From Gordonia terrae (GTDB lineage: Bacteria > Actinomycetota > Actinomycetes > Mycobacteriales > Mycobacteriaceae), in NCBI RefSeq assembly GCF_001698225.1, contig NZ_CP016594.1:1426001-1490000 (forward strand): 64,000 nucleotides of DNA, read 5' to 3'. Position numbers and translations under genes: made by a program. The notes under the pieces were generated by a model. The model did not search any database. It saw only the letters and a program-made list of their open reading frames with translations, and had not been told where the DNA came from. Position 1 is the stretch's first letter. Each line of letters opens with the position of its first letter. Shown here in pieces: positions 52,278-60,275 of this stretch.

Positions 52278-53413
52278 TGGAACTACTCGCCATTCCCATG
52301 CAGGCCAGCGACCGTATCGACGTGTACTCAGGTGTCGCGCGCATGGCGGGAAAGATCTGGGGTGCGCTCCATCGCGCGTCCGACCGCTCACGCACCGTCG
52401 CGTTGATCGTCCATCCGACATCGAACTTCATGGGCCACTACCTCCTGGACACCCTGGCGTCCCGAGGTGTCGACGCGGTCGGGCTCGCCACCCGGTACGT
52501 CGGAAACGACAGCGCACTCACCATGGAGAACTGCGTGCTCGACATCGGTTCGGCGATCCGACATCTCCGCGAACGCGGTTACGAGAACGTGGTTCTGATC
52601 GGCAATTCCGGTGGTGGCGGCCTGGCAGCCATGTATCAAAGCCAGGCCGAGAGACCCACGATCACCTCGACCCCCGCGGGTGACCCGCCGGACCTCACCG
52701 CCGCCGAGCTGCCCGCGGCCGACGCCGTGTTGCAGCTCATGGCACACCCGGGCCGTGCCCAGGTTCTCACCGACTGGATCGACCCCGCCGTCGTCGACGA
52801 GCACGACCCGTGGCGGCGCGACGAGGAACTGGATCTGTTCAGCGGCAGGATCTCCCCGCCCTATGATCGCGAGTTCGTGGACCACTACCGGGCCGCTCAG
52901 GTGGCTCGGAATCGTCGGATCACCGGGTGGGTCCGCGATCAGCTCGACCGACTCGAGCGGTCCGGGGGAGAGCTGCAGGATCTGCCCTTCGTGGTGCACG
53001 GGACGATCGCGGATCCGCGCTTCCTCGACGTGACCCTCGACCCGTCGGACCGCGAACCGGGCACGATGTGGGGACCGGCGAAGGTCGCCAACCTGATGCC
53101 CGCGTCTCTCGCGCACTACAGCAGTCTGCGGTCCTGGCTGTCCCAATGGAGTCTCGACTCATCCAATTGTGATGGTCCGCTGCACATGTCGAGAATCAGC
53201 ACGCCGACGCTCATCATGTACGGAACCGCCGATCAGGTGTGCTTCCCGTCCTACGCCATCGAGATGTACGAGGCCGTCCGACACGACGACAAGCAGCTCA
53301 CACCCGTGGAGAACGGGCTCCACTATCTGACCGGTCAACCGGACAAAGTCGCATTCGTCGGCGACACCGTCGCGGCATGGCTACGCGAACACGACCTCGT
53401 GAAAGGAAACTGA
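52277..53413 (+). CDS. Alpha/beta-hydrolase, catabolic operon
   Basis: A 378-residue alpha/beta-hydrolase-like protein. The likely nucleophile elbow is GNSGGGG (Ser ~116, following VVLIGNS), with an acid in MYGTADQVCF and His in ENGLHYLT. A long insertion of about 120 residues (~145-265) separates the core and cap. The N-terminus resembles no well-known family. In context it may hydrolyse the ring-cleavage product or an ester or lactone. The start is ATG 52277 (last base of the previous stop) or GTG 52274; both overlap the flavoprotein gene. Confidence 0.72.
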   Translation: MELLAIPMQASDRIDVYSGVARMAGKIWGALHRASDRSRTVALIVHPTSNFMGHYLLDTLASRGVDAVGLATRYVGNDSALTMENCVLDIGSAIRHLRERGYENVVLIGNSGGGGLAAMYQSQAERPTITSTPAGDPPDLTAAELPAADAVLQLMAHPGRAQVLTDWIDPAVVDEHDPWRRDEELDLFSGRISPPYDREFVDHYRAAQVARNRRITGWVRDQLDRLERSGGELQDLPFVVHGTIADPRFLDVTLDPSDREPGTMWGPAKVANLMPASLAHYSSLRSWLSQWSLDSSNCDGPLHMSRISTPTLIMYGTADQVCFPSYAIEMYEAVRHDDKQLTPVENGLHYLTGQPDKVAFVGDTVAAWLREHDLVKGN

Positions 53414-53414
53414 C

Positions 53415-54650
53415 ATGGTGTACTACCGTGCCGTGGGAGACATACCCGCCAAGAGGCACACGATGTTCGAGACCCGATATGGCGCACCGTGTTTCGAGGA
53501 GTTCATCGGTGAGGAAGGATTCTCGTCGACCGGGTCGCTGCTGTATCACCGCTCAGTCCCATCCAATCTGGTCGGCGCCCGCGACTGGCTCCCCGGAGAT
53601 CTCGGCACCACGGTGAACCACCCGCTCGGTCCGCGGCATTTCCGGTTGCCCGAGCTGTTCGCGAACGACACGTACCGAGGGAACGATCTCGTCCGTGATC
53701 GTCGGCTCATCCTGTCCAATCCGGATGTGCGGATCAGCTATGTGGTCGCCGATCGGCCGAGTGTGTTGTACAGCAACGGTATCGGCGACGAAGTGGTGTA
53801 CATCGAGAGCGGCCGGGCCGTTCTCGAGAGTGTCTTCGGCCGGATCGAGGTCGAGTCGGGCGACAACGTGGTCATCCCGCGTGTCGCCATCCACCGGTGG
53901 ATCCCCGAGGACGTCGAGACCGTCGGACCCCTGAAAGCGTTCGTCGTGGAGGGTGCCGGACATGTTCGGTTCCCGCGCCGGTACCTCAGCGAGTTCGGCC
54001 AGTTCCTCGAAGGAGCTCCGCTGTGCGAGCGGGACATTCGCGGACCCCAGGGGTCCACGATGGTCACCGGTGAGGCGGCCGACGCCGACACGGATGTGTA
54101 CGTCAAACACCGCACCGCTTCCGGCATCCTGGGATCGGTGGTGACCTACGACCATCATCCGTTCGACGTCGTGGGCTGGGACGGGTGCCTGTACCCGTAC
54201 GCGTTCAATTACCGCGACTTCTCACCGGTCACCGGTGAGATATTGCAGCCACCCACCTCGTATCAGATCCTCGAGGGACGAAACTTCGTGATCTGCAACT
54301 TCGTTCCGCGCCCCCTCGAGTACCATCCGCGTGCACTCAAGGTTCCCTACTATCACTCGAACGTCGACTCCGATGAGGTGATGTTCTACCACGCGGGCGA
54401 GACCGCGGCCCGCAAGGGATCCGGGATAGGCAACGCCTCGGTGTCCCTCCACCCGGCCGCGTATACGCACGGTCCCGGTCGGCAGGCCTACCTGGACTCG
54501 CCGGCGATGACCGAGAGCAACGAGATGGCCTTCATGGTCGACACATTCAACCCGCTCGAACTGGGCGAGGGCGCCCTCGCCAGCGACGATCCCGGATATG
54601 CGGGGCACTGGACGCGCGGCCGCGGCGTCGTGCGGGAGGAATCGGCATGA
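53415..54650 (+). CDS. Homogentisate 1,2-dioxygenase-like cupin (ring-cleavage enzyme candidate)
   Basis: A 411-residue member of the homogentisate dioxygenase superfamily. Human-type HGD is about 445 residues. The two-cupin layout and C-terminal blocks are recognisable: VPYYHSNVDSDEVMFYHAGE and SLHPAAYTHGPG. In classical HGD the iron ligands are His, Glu six residues later, and His of a TPHGP-like motif. Here His314 is followed by Asp320 and Glu321, and His352 lies in YTHGP. The operon lacks maleylacetoacetate isomerase and fumarylacetoacetase, so the substrate is probably not homogentisate. GAAAGGA precedes ATG 53415. A hydroquinone or gentisate-like substrate is an inference. Confidence 0.78.
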   Translation: MVYYRAVGDIPAKRHTMFETRYGAPCFEEFIGEEGFSSTGSLLYHRSVPSNLVGARDWLPGDLGTTVNHPLGPRHFRLPELFANDTYRGNDLVRDRRLILSNPDVRISYVVADRPSVLYSNGIGDEVVYIESGRAVLESVFGRIEVESGDNVVIPRVAIHRWIPEDVETVGPLKAFVVEGAGHVRFPRRYLSEFGQFLEGAPLCERDIRGPQGSTMVTGEAADADTDVYVKHRTASGILGSVVTYDHHPFDVVGWDGCLYPYAFNYRDFSPVTGEILQPPTSYQILEGRNFVICNFVPRPLEYHPRALKVPYYHSNVDSDEVMFYHAGETAARKGSGIGNASVSLHPAAYTHGPGRQAYLDSPAMTESNEMAFMVDTFNPLELGEGALASDDPGYAGHWTRGRGVVREESA

Positions 54651-55153
54651 GCACCGCCGATGCGCGACTGGCCATCCAGGACGCGCTGTACACGTACGCA
54701 CGCGGGGTCGACCGCCTCGACTTCGACCTGATCCGGTCCTGCTATCACCCCGGCGCCGTGGACGATCACGGCGGGTACGTCGGGGACGTCGAGGGCCTGA
54801 TCGACGACATCAGACAGCGCCACGAGACCATCGACTCGTCGCAACACCTGATGCTCAACATCATGATCGAATTCGACTCCGACACATCGGCGCTCGTCGA
54901 GTCGCATTGCCTGGTGTTCATGCGCTGGTTCCCTGAGGTCGACGGGGGTCCGCAGCGTCGCCGCACCGTGCGGGCGCGTCTGATCGACCGTTTCGAACTG
55001 CGCGCGGGGCAATGGAAGACAGCTCGTCGCGTCGTCGCTTTCGAGGAGTCGGTCGAGGACGACGTGGTCGATCTGGTGGGTCCGACCTGGACGAGGTCGA
55101 CGCGAGATCGCACCGACCCGCTGTACCGACTGCAAGAATTGAGTGAGAGGTAG
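54647..55153 (+). CDS. NTF2-like/SnoaL-fold protein
   Basis: A 168-residue protein of the SnoaL/NTF2-like superfamily. The start (ARLAIQDALYTYARGVDRLDF) and RSCYHPGAVDDHGGYVG match the subgroup with scytalone dehydratase and LinA. A candidate catalytic Asp-His pair is in RGVDRLD (Asp ~24) and SSQHLMLN (His ~67). These folds catalyse dehydrations, isomerisations or cyclisations. Within this operon a dehydratase or isomerase step is plausible. ATG 54647 overlaps the dioxygenase stop by 4 bases and has GGGAGGA upstream. Confidence 0.8.
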   Translation: MSTADARLAIQDALYTYARGVDRLDFDLIRSCYHPGAVDDHGGYVGDVEGLIDDIRQRHETIDSSQHLMLNIMIEFDSDTSALVESHCLVFMRWFPEVDGGPQRRRTVRARLIDRFELRAGQWKTARRVVAFEESVEDDVVDLVGPTWTRSTRDRTDPLYRLQELSER

Positions 55154-55157
55154 AACT

Positions 55158-56351
55158 GTGCTTGTCAATGGGCACCCGGAATCAACCGGCGCGCTGTCCG
55201 GGGTACGCGTGATCGAACTCGGGCAACTGATCGCGGGACCATTCGCCGGTCAGATGATGGCCGACAACGGCGCCGATGTCATCAAGGTCGAGCAACCCGG
55301 CGCGGGGGATCCCATGCGGAACTGGGGGGTGGTGCATGCGGGGAAGTCACTGTCATGGAACGTCATCGCGCGTGGAAAGCGCTGCGTCACCGCTGATCTG
55401 CACACGGAGGAGGGGCGTCGTTTCGTCCTCGACCTCGTGCGGCAATCCGATGTGGTGATCGAGAACTTCCGTCCCGGGACACTCGAGCGATTCGGTCTCG
55501 GGTTCGACGTACTCGCCGAGGTCAATCCGCGTGTCGTCCTGACGAGGGTGAGCGGCTTCGGACAGCACGGGCCCTATTCCGCACGTGCCGGGTACGGTTC
55601 GATCGGCGAAGCGATGGGAGGCCTGCGCGCTCTGGTCGGGGACCCGGACCGCCCGCCGAGTCGATTCGGCGTGTCGTTGGGGGACCTGCTCGCCGGCATG
55701 CACGCCATGGTCGGGACCCTCATGGCGTTGTACGCCAGGAACGAGTCGGGCCGCGGCCAGGTCGTCGACGTGTCGATCTACGAGTCGGTACTCGCCTTGA
55801 CCGAGGGGCTCGTCTCCGATTACGCCGTCGCTGGTGTCACGCGCGAGCGGTCCGGGGCGGTGCTCCCCGGTGTCGCCCCGAGCAACGTCTACGAAACCGG
55901 CGACGGACACATGCTGCTGATCGCCGCCAATCAGGACTCGGTGTTCGGGCGGTTGGCGCAGGCGATGGGCGAGCCGTCCCTGGCAGTGGATGAACGGTAC
56001 GCCACGCATCAGGCGCGGGGCGAGCGTCAGGCCGAACTCGACACCAGGATCGGGGCGTGGACGCGATCGCACTGCGCCGCCGACGTGGAGAGCCTTCTCG
56101 ACGAGCACGGGGTTCCGTGCGGGCGCATCTACGGTGCGCGGGACATGTTGCAGGACGAGCACTTTCGTGCACGACAGTCGATCGTGGAAGTCGACGACGA
56201 GGTGCTCGGGTCGGTACCCATGCAGTCCGTCGCCCCGCGTCTGAGCGACACTCCGGGACGTATCCGGTGGGGAGGCGGGGGACGAGGTCAGCACGACACC
56301 GAGGTTCGCGAATGGTTGACGGCCGTCACCGAGGGTGAGCGTGCACGGTGA
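55158..56351 (+). CDS. Class III (CaiB/BaiF) CoA-transferase
   Basis: A 397-residue family III CoA-transferase. The N-terminal GVRVIELGQLIAGPFAGQMM, the GADVIKVEQPGAGDPMR block and NFRPGTLERFGLGFDVL are diagnostic. The catalytic aspartate is in SLGDLLAGMHAM (~residue 167). Members move CoA between dicarboxylic acids; the human relative SUGCT acts on glutarate and 3-hydroxy-3-methylglutarate. With the HMG-CoA lyase gene directly after it, formation of HMG-CoA or a close analogue is the simplest reading. GTG 55158 is chosen with GAGAGG 7 bases upstream; GTG 55143 lacks a site. Confidence 0.87.
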   Translation: MLVNGHPESTGALSGVRVIELGQLIAGPFAGQMMADNGADVIKVEQPGAGDPMRNWGVVHAGKSLSWNVIARGKRCVTADLHTEEGRRFVLDLVRQSDVVIENFRPGTLERFGLGFDVLAEVNPRVVLTRVSGFGQHGPYSARAGYGSIGEAMGGLRALVGDPDRPPSRFGVSLGDLLAGMHAMVGTLMALYARNESGRGQVVDVSIYESVLALTEGLVSDYAVAGVTRERSGAVLPGVAPSNVYETGDGHMLLIAANQDSVFGRLAQAMGEPSLAVDERYATHQARGERQAELDTRIGAWTRSHCAADVESLLDEHGVPCGRIYGARDMLQDEHFRARQSIVEVDDEVLGSVPMQSVAPRLSDTPGRIRWGGGGRGQHDTEVREWLTAVTEGERAR

Positions 56352-57253
56352 CCCGGTCGGTCCAGATCGTCGACGTCACTCTTCGCGACGGGCTCCAGAA
56401 CGAGTCGGTGATCCCGACCACCGCAGCGAAGGTGGACCTCGCGCGCCGGCTGGTCGACGCCGGTGCGCGCCGGATCGAAGCCGTCTCCTTCGTGCACCCG
56501 CGCGCGGTTCCGGCGATGGCCGACGCCGAAGCGGTGATGGCGGCGGTGGGCGGCCCGCCGGGGGTGCGGTACAGCGGATTGGTGCTCAACGAACGAGGAT
56601 TGGATCGCGCCCTCGCTGCGCGGGTCGATGAAGTCAATGTCGTTGTGTGCGCGAGTGACACGTTCAGTCGTCGAAACCAGAACATGTCCACTGCCGAGTC
56701 GTCGGCGATCGCGTCGACCATCGTGCGGCGAGCCGGCGACGCGGGTGTCCCGGCCACGGTGACGGTGGCCACCGCGTTCGGGTGTCCATTCGAGGGTGAG
56801 GTGGCAGAAGACGCAGTCCTCGACATCGTCCGTGCCGCCGTCGCCGCCGGTGCCGCCGAAGTGGCTCTCGCCGACACCATCGGGGTTGCCGTACCCGCTC
56901 AGGTTGCGAGCCTGGGCCGGAAGGTGCGAGAGCTCGCCGACGGCAGGGCACTTCGTTTCCATTTCCACGACACCCGTAACACCGGTATCGCCAACGCCTG
57001 GATCGCAATCGAAGTCGGGGCCGATGCGCTCGACGCCTCGTCGGGCGGAATCGGGGGGTGTCCCTTTGCGCCTGCCGCTACCGGGAACGTGGCAACGGAG
57101 GACCTGGTCTATCTTCTCGACAGATCGGGTGTGGAGCACGGATTGGACCTCGAGGGCGTCGTCGACGCCGGACGCCGGGCCGTCGGCCTGATCGGGCGTG
57201 AGCCGACGTCGAGTCTGGCCCTTGCCGGGGGATTTCCGTCGCCACGCGCGTGA
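56348..57253 (+). CDS. Hydroxymethylglutaryl-CoA lyase
   Basis: A 301-residue TIM-barrel lyase of the HMGL family. It has the DRE-type start VDVTLRDGLQNE with catalytic Arg and metal-binding Asp, the FHFHDTRNTGIANA metal-binding histidines, and the signature GGIGGCPFAPAATGNVATED with the conserved catalytic cysteine. The reaction cleaves 3-hydroxy-3-methylglutaryl-CoA to acetyl-CoA and acetoacetate. No leucine-degradation genes (methylcrotonyl-CoA carboxylase, isovaleryl-CoA dehydrogenase) are present, so this copy serves another route. GTG 56348 overlaps the CoA-transferase stop. It is the last gene of the operon. Confidence 0.9.
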   Translation: MTRSVQIVDVTLRDGLQNESVIPTTAAKVDLARRLVDAGARRIEAVSFVHPRAVPAMADAEAVMAAVGGPPGVRYSGLVLNERGLDRALAARVDEVNVVVCASDTFSRRNQNMSTAESSAIASTIVRRAGDAGVPATVTVATAFGCPFEGEVAEDAVLDIVRAAVAAGAAEVALADTIGVAVPAQVASLGRKVRELADGRALRFHFHDTRNTGIANAWIAIEVGADALDASSGGIGGCPFAPAATGNVATEDLVYLLDRSGVEHGLDLEGVVDAGRRAVGLIGREPTSSLALAGGFPSPRA

Positions 57254-57266
57254 GGGCTCGATCGGG

Positions 57267-58082
57267 TCAGAGCACGATCTGTCGGTTGACGTCCTTGTAG
57301 AGGAGGTAGCGGAAGTTCGACGGTCCGCCGGCGTAGCAGGCCTGCGGGCAGAAGGCGCGCAGGGACATGTAGTCGCCCGCCTGGACCTCCACCCAGTCCT
57401 CGTTGAGCCGGTAGACGGCCTTGCCCTCCAGGACGTACAGACCGTGCTCCATCACGTGGGTCTCGGCGAAGGGGATCGACGCGCCGGGCTCGAAGGTCAC
57501 GATGTTGACGTGCATGTCGTAGGCGAGGTCCTGCGGGTCGAGCATTCTCGTTGTCCGCCAGGCGCCGTCGGTGTCGGGCATCGCGGTGGGCTCGATGTCG
57601 CGCTCGTTGCCGAACTTCGGGGCAGGCTCATGGCCGGCGATCGGCTCGTAGCGCTTGCGGATCCAGTGGAACGACGCCGGGACGTCGCCGCGGTTGTGTG
57701 CCGACCACGGTGTGCCCGCGGGCAGGTAGCCGAAGCCACCGTCGGACAGGACGTGCTCCTCGCCCGCGATGGTCACGGTCAGCGATCCGGCGGTGACGAA
57801 GACGAAACCCTCGACCTCCGACTGCGGTTCGGGCGCAGCCGATCCGCCGCCCGGGGCGACCTCCACGATCGTCTGGGCGAAGGTCTGCGCGCCACCGGGT
57901 ACCGGACGGTTCAGCACCCACGCGCGGGTGTCGATCCACTCCGGGAAGACCGACGTGACGATGTCGCGGAACACGCCACGGGGGATCACCGTGTACGCCT
58001 CGGTGACGACCGCGCGATCGGTGAGCAGATCGGTCTGCGGCGGGAGTCCTCCCGCGGGTGTGTAATACGGTGTCGCGTTCAT
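57267..58082 (-). CDS. allE: (S)-ureidoglycine aminohydrolase
   Basis: A 271-residue bicupin of the AllE/UGHY family, which releases ammonia from (S)-ureidoglycine to give (S)-ureidoglycolate in purine catabolism. Family features are YTVIPRGVFRDIVTSVFPEW near the start, the first cupin with HWIRKRYE, and the second cupin VTFEPGASIPFAETHVMEHG carrying the manganese ligands (Glu/His), followed by YMSLRAFCPQACYAGG. ATG 58082 overlaps the upstream aldolase-like gene by 4 bases. It belongs with the allantoinase locus 26 kb away. Convergent with the catabolic operon, 13 bases from its end. Confidence 0.92.
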   Translation of the reverse strand: MNATPYYTPAGGLPPQTDLLTDRAVVTEAYTVIPRGVFRDIVTSVFPEWIDTRAWVLNRPVPGGAQTFAQTIVEVAPGGGSAAPEPQSEVEGFVFVTAGSLTVTIAGEEHVLSDGGFGYLPAGTPWSAHNRGDVPASFHWIRKRYEPIAGHEPAPKFGNERDIEPTAMPDTDGAWRTTRMLDPQDLAYDMHVNIVTFEPGASIPFAETHVMEHGLYVLEGKAVYRLNEDWVEVQAGDYMSLRAFCPQACYAGGPSNFRYLLYKDVNRQIVL

Positions 58083-59353
58083 CGGGCTGTCCTCTGTGAG
58101 TGGGGGAATGCGAGTTCGCGCACCTTCGCGATGGGCAGGTCGGTAGCGGTCTCGACCTCGTCGACGGTCAGCGCGCCGCACAGTTCTCCGCGTCGGATGA
58201 AACCGGCGAGCGCACGTGCCGTCGCAGGCTCGTCGAGCACCGACGACTCGATGCGGTGCGCGTAGTTCCGCAAACGTGCTGCGGCCGAGTCGAATCCGTC
58301 ACGGTAGAAGGCGTACGTCGCCAAGAAGCGGGTGACGAGTTGAGCGGGATGCAGATCCCAGCCCTGGTAGAAGCCGCGTTCGAGGTGACGGCGGACGAGT
58401 CTCGCGTGCAAGGCCCAACCGGCGTGGACGGCCTCAGCGTCCCCGACCGGGAGGATGTTCGTCGATCCGTCCGACAGTCGCACTCCGGTGCCGGCCGCCG
58501 CGAGCTGCATCACGGCCTTCGCGTGGTCGGCGGCGGGATGCTCCATCGACTGATAGGCGGCGGCGATGCCGAGGGACGCCGAGTAGTCGTAGGTCCCGTA
58601 GTGCAGTGCGGTCACCCGGCCGTCGCCGGCATGGATCATCGACGCGACCGCCGCAGTGCCGTCGGCGCTCATCACCGCCTGTGGGGTTTCCACCTGGATC
58701 TCGAAGCCGATGCGTCCCTGCGGAAGTCCGTGAATGCGCTCGAGTTCGCGGGCGACGGCGACCATCGCGACCGCCTGGTCGGTCGAGGTGACCTTCGGCA
58801 GCGTCAGCGTCAGCCCCGCCGGCAGATCTCCGGTGTCGGCGAGACCGGCGACGAACAAGTCGAGGGTGCGCAGGCCGCGTGCCCGCACGTCGGCCTCGAA
58901 GCACTTGAAGCGGATGCCGAGAAACGGCGGTGACGTGTCGCCGGCCGTACGGATCGCGGCGACGGCAGCCGCCACGGCCGCGTCCTCCTCGTCGTCGGAG
59001 CGGACGCCGTAACCGTCTTCGAAGTCGATGCGCAGATCCTCGATGGGCTCGGTGCGCAGTTTGCCCTCCACCAGGTCCGCGAGTGCGGTTGCTGTCGAGT
59101 CGGTGTGGGCGACGGTCGAGCGGGCGATCGCGGCGAGGCCGCCGTGGTCGGCAGCTGCATCCAGCGCCGCGCGTCCCCACTCCTGCGGCAGGTTCGCCGA
59201 GTACCGGTCGGCGGGGACGTAGACCGTGTGGACCGGCTGGCGACTCCCGTCGTCGCCCGGATACCGATCGGACAGGACCGCATCCGCCGGTGCCAGGGCG
59301 GCCTCGAGTTCGGCGAGGAAAGTCGCGTCGAGGCGACCGGGTTGCACGCTCAC
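58079..59353 (-). CDS. DUF6986 family protein, HpcH/HpaI aldolase-like
   Basis: A 424-residue protein resembling HpcH/HpaI aldolase/citrate lyase barrels. Features are DLRIDFEDGYGVRSDDEED, FKCFEADVRARGLRTLDLFV, TLTLPKVTSTDQAVAM, FEIQVETPQAV and HYGTYDYSASLGI. The acidic residues in DFEDGYG and EIQVETP are those that bind metal in the family. In actinobacteria such genes accompany ureide catabolism (allE, allantoicase), but the reaction is not established; a malate-synthase or glyoxylate-handling step is a guess. ATG or GTG near 59353. Divergent from the IclR gene, with two operator boxes between. Confidence 0.75.
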   Translation of the reverse strand: MSVQPGRLDATFLAELEAALAPADAVLSDRYPGDDGSRQPVHTVYVPADRYSANLPQEWGRAALDAAADHGGLAAIARSTVAHTDSTATALADLVEGKLRTEPIEDLRIDFEDGYGVRSDDEEDAAVAAAVAAIRTAGDTSPPFLGIRFKCFEADVRARGLRTLDLFVAGLADTGDLPAGLTLTLPKVTSTDQAVAMVAVARELERIHGLPQGRIGFEIQVETPQAVMSADGTAAVASMIHAGDGRVTALHYGTYDYSASLGIAAAYQSMEHPAADHAKAVMQLAAAGTGVRLSDGSTNILPVGDAEAVHAGWALHARLVRRHLERGFYQGWDLHPAQLVTRFLATYAFYRDGFDSAAARLRNYAHRIESSVLDEPATARALAGFIRRGELCGALTVDEVETATDLPIAKVRELAFPHSQRTAR

Positions 59354-59390
59354 GAGGCGCCCCTTTCGTTCGGCCGGCTGTGGAAAAACA

Positions 59391-59407
59391 ATTCCGCAGA
59401 GCGGAGT
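59391..59407. promoter_or_regulatory. Candidate IclR/AllR-type operator box 3
   Basis: ATTCCGCAGAGCGGAGT keeps the arms ATTCC/GGA-T with one mismatch in the right arm. It lies 38 bases upstream of the DUF6986 gene start. Confidence 0.55.
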
Positions 59408-59463
59408 TTACTGCAGGGAGGGTGATCGCCACCAGCCCCGTGCGCCGACGGCGGCCGATTGTG

Positions 59464-59480
59464 GTTTCACATCATGGAAC
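59464..59480. promoter_or_regulatory. Candidate IclR/AllR-type operator box 4
   Basis: GTTTCACATCATGGAAC shares TCACATCA and GGAAC with box 2 and CATCATGGAA with box 1. It lies 31 bases upstream of the iclR start at 59511. Confidence 0.6.
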
Positions 59481-59510
59481 GTAGCGTGATGCCGGAGTGT
59501 GGAGGTGGCG

Positions 59511-60272
59511 ATGGCGGGGAACTCGGGCGGTGTGCAGTCCGTCGAGCGCGCGTTCGAGTTGCTCGAACTCATCGGACGCGCCGGCGGCGAATGCTCGCTG
59601 AGTCATCTGTCGGCGGAATCACCGCTGCCGCCTCCCACCATCCATCGACTGCTCCGGACGCTCGTGGGAATCGGATACGTCCGGCAGCTCCCGAACCGGT
59701 CATACGCCCTGGGTCCTCGGCTCATCCGGCTCGGCGAGGTGGCCAACCGGCAACTCGGCGCCGTGGCCGCGCCCGTCCTGGCCTCGCTGGTCGGCGAGCT
59801 CAGCGAGACCGCGAGTCTCGCAGTACTCGACGGCGACATGGTCATCTACGTGGCGCAGGTCCCGTCGCCGCACAGCATGCGCACCAACAACGAGGTCGGG
59901 CGCCGGGTGACCATGCACAACACCGCGGTGGGCAAGGCGGTCCTCGCCGAACTCGACGATGCGCGCATCCTCAAGCACGTCACGCAAGCCGGCCTGACCG
60001 CCGCCACCGAATGGAGTGTCACGTCGTTGTCCGGCGTGTTCGCCGCCGTCGAGCAGGTGCGCGCGGACGGTGTCGCCACCGACGAACAGGAACACGAGGT
60101 CGGGGTCTGCGGCATGGCGGTCGCGGTGCCCGGCGCCCCCACACCCATGGCGGTCGGCATCTCGGGACCGGTGGCCCGATTCGACGACGACCTCCGTGCC
60201 CGGGCGATCGGCGCCCTCCGCACCGCCGCCGGGACCGTGTCCGAAGCGCTGATCGGGTCCAGGGAGACGTAG
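59511..60272 (+). CDS. IclR-family regulator, probable allantoin-pathway repressor (AllR-like)
   Basis: A 253-residue IclR-type regulator. The winged helix (ERAFELLELIG; CSLSHLSAESPLPPPTIHRLL) precedes the effector domain (ETASLAVLDGDMVIYVAQVPS; VTMHNTAVGKAVLAEL; C-terminal GVCGMAVAVPG). Divergence from allE genes and the operator boxes make it the likely regulator of both ureide loci. Glyoxylate and allantoin are known effectors of AllR-type proteins. ATG 59511 has GGAGGT five bases upstream; GTG 59499 is possible but poorly placed. Confidence 0.88.
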   Translation: MAGNSGGVQSVERAFELLELIGRAGGECSLSHLSAESPLPPPTIHRLLRTLVGIGYVRQLPNRSYALGPRLIRLGEVANRQLGAVAAPVLASLVGELSETASLAVLDGDMVIYVAQVPSPHSMRTNNEVGRRVTMHNTAVGKAVLAELDDARILKHVTQAGLTAATEWSVTSLSGVFAAVEQVRADGVATDEQEHEVGVCGMAVAVPGAPTPMAVGISGPVARFDDDLRARAIGALRTAAGTVSEALIGSRET

Positions 60273-60275
60273 GGA

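Noticed and set aside
53415..54650. True homogentisate 1,2-dioxygenase (hmgA) of tyrosine breakdown
   Set aside because: Fumarylacetoacetase and maleylacetoacetate isomerase are absent and the metal-ligand region differs, so the symbol was not assigned.
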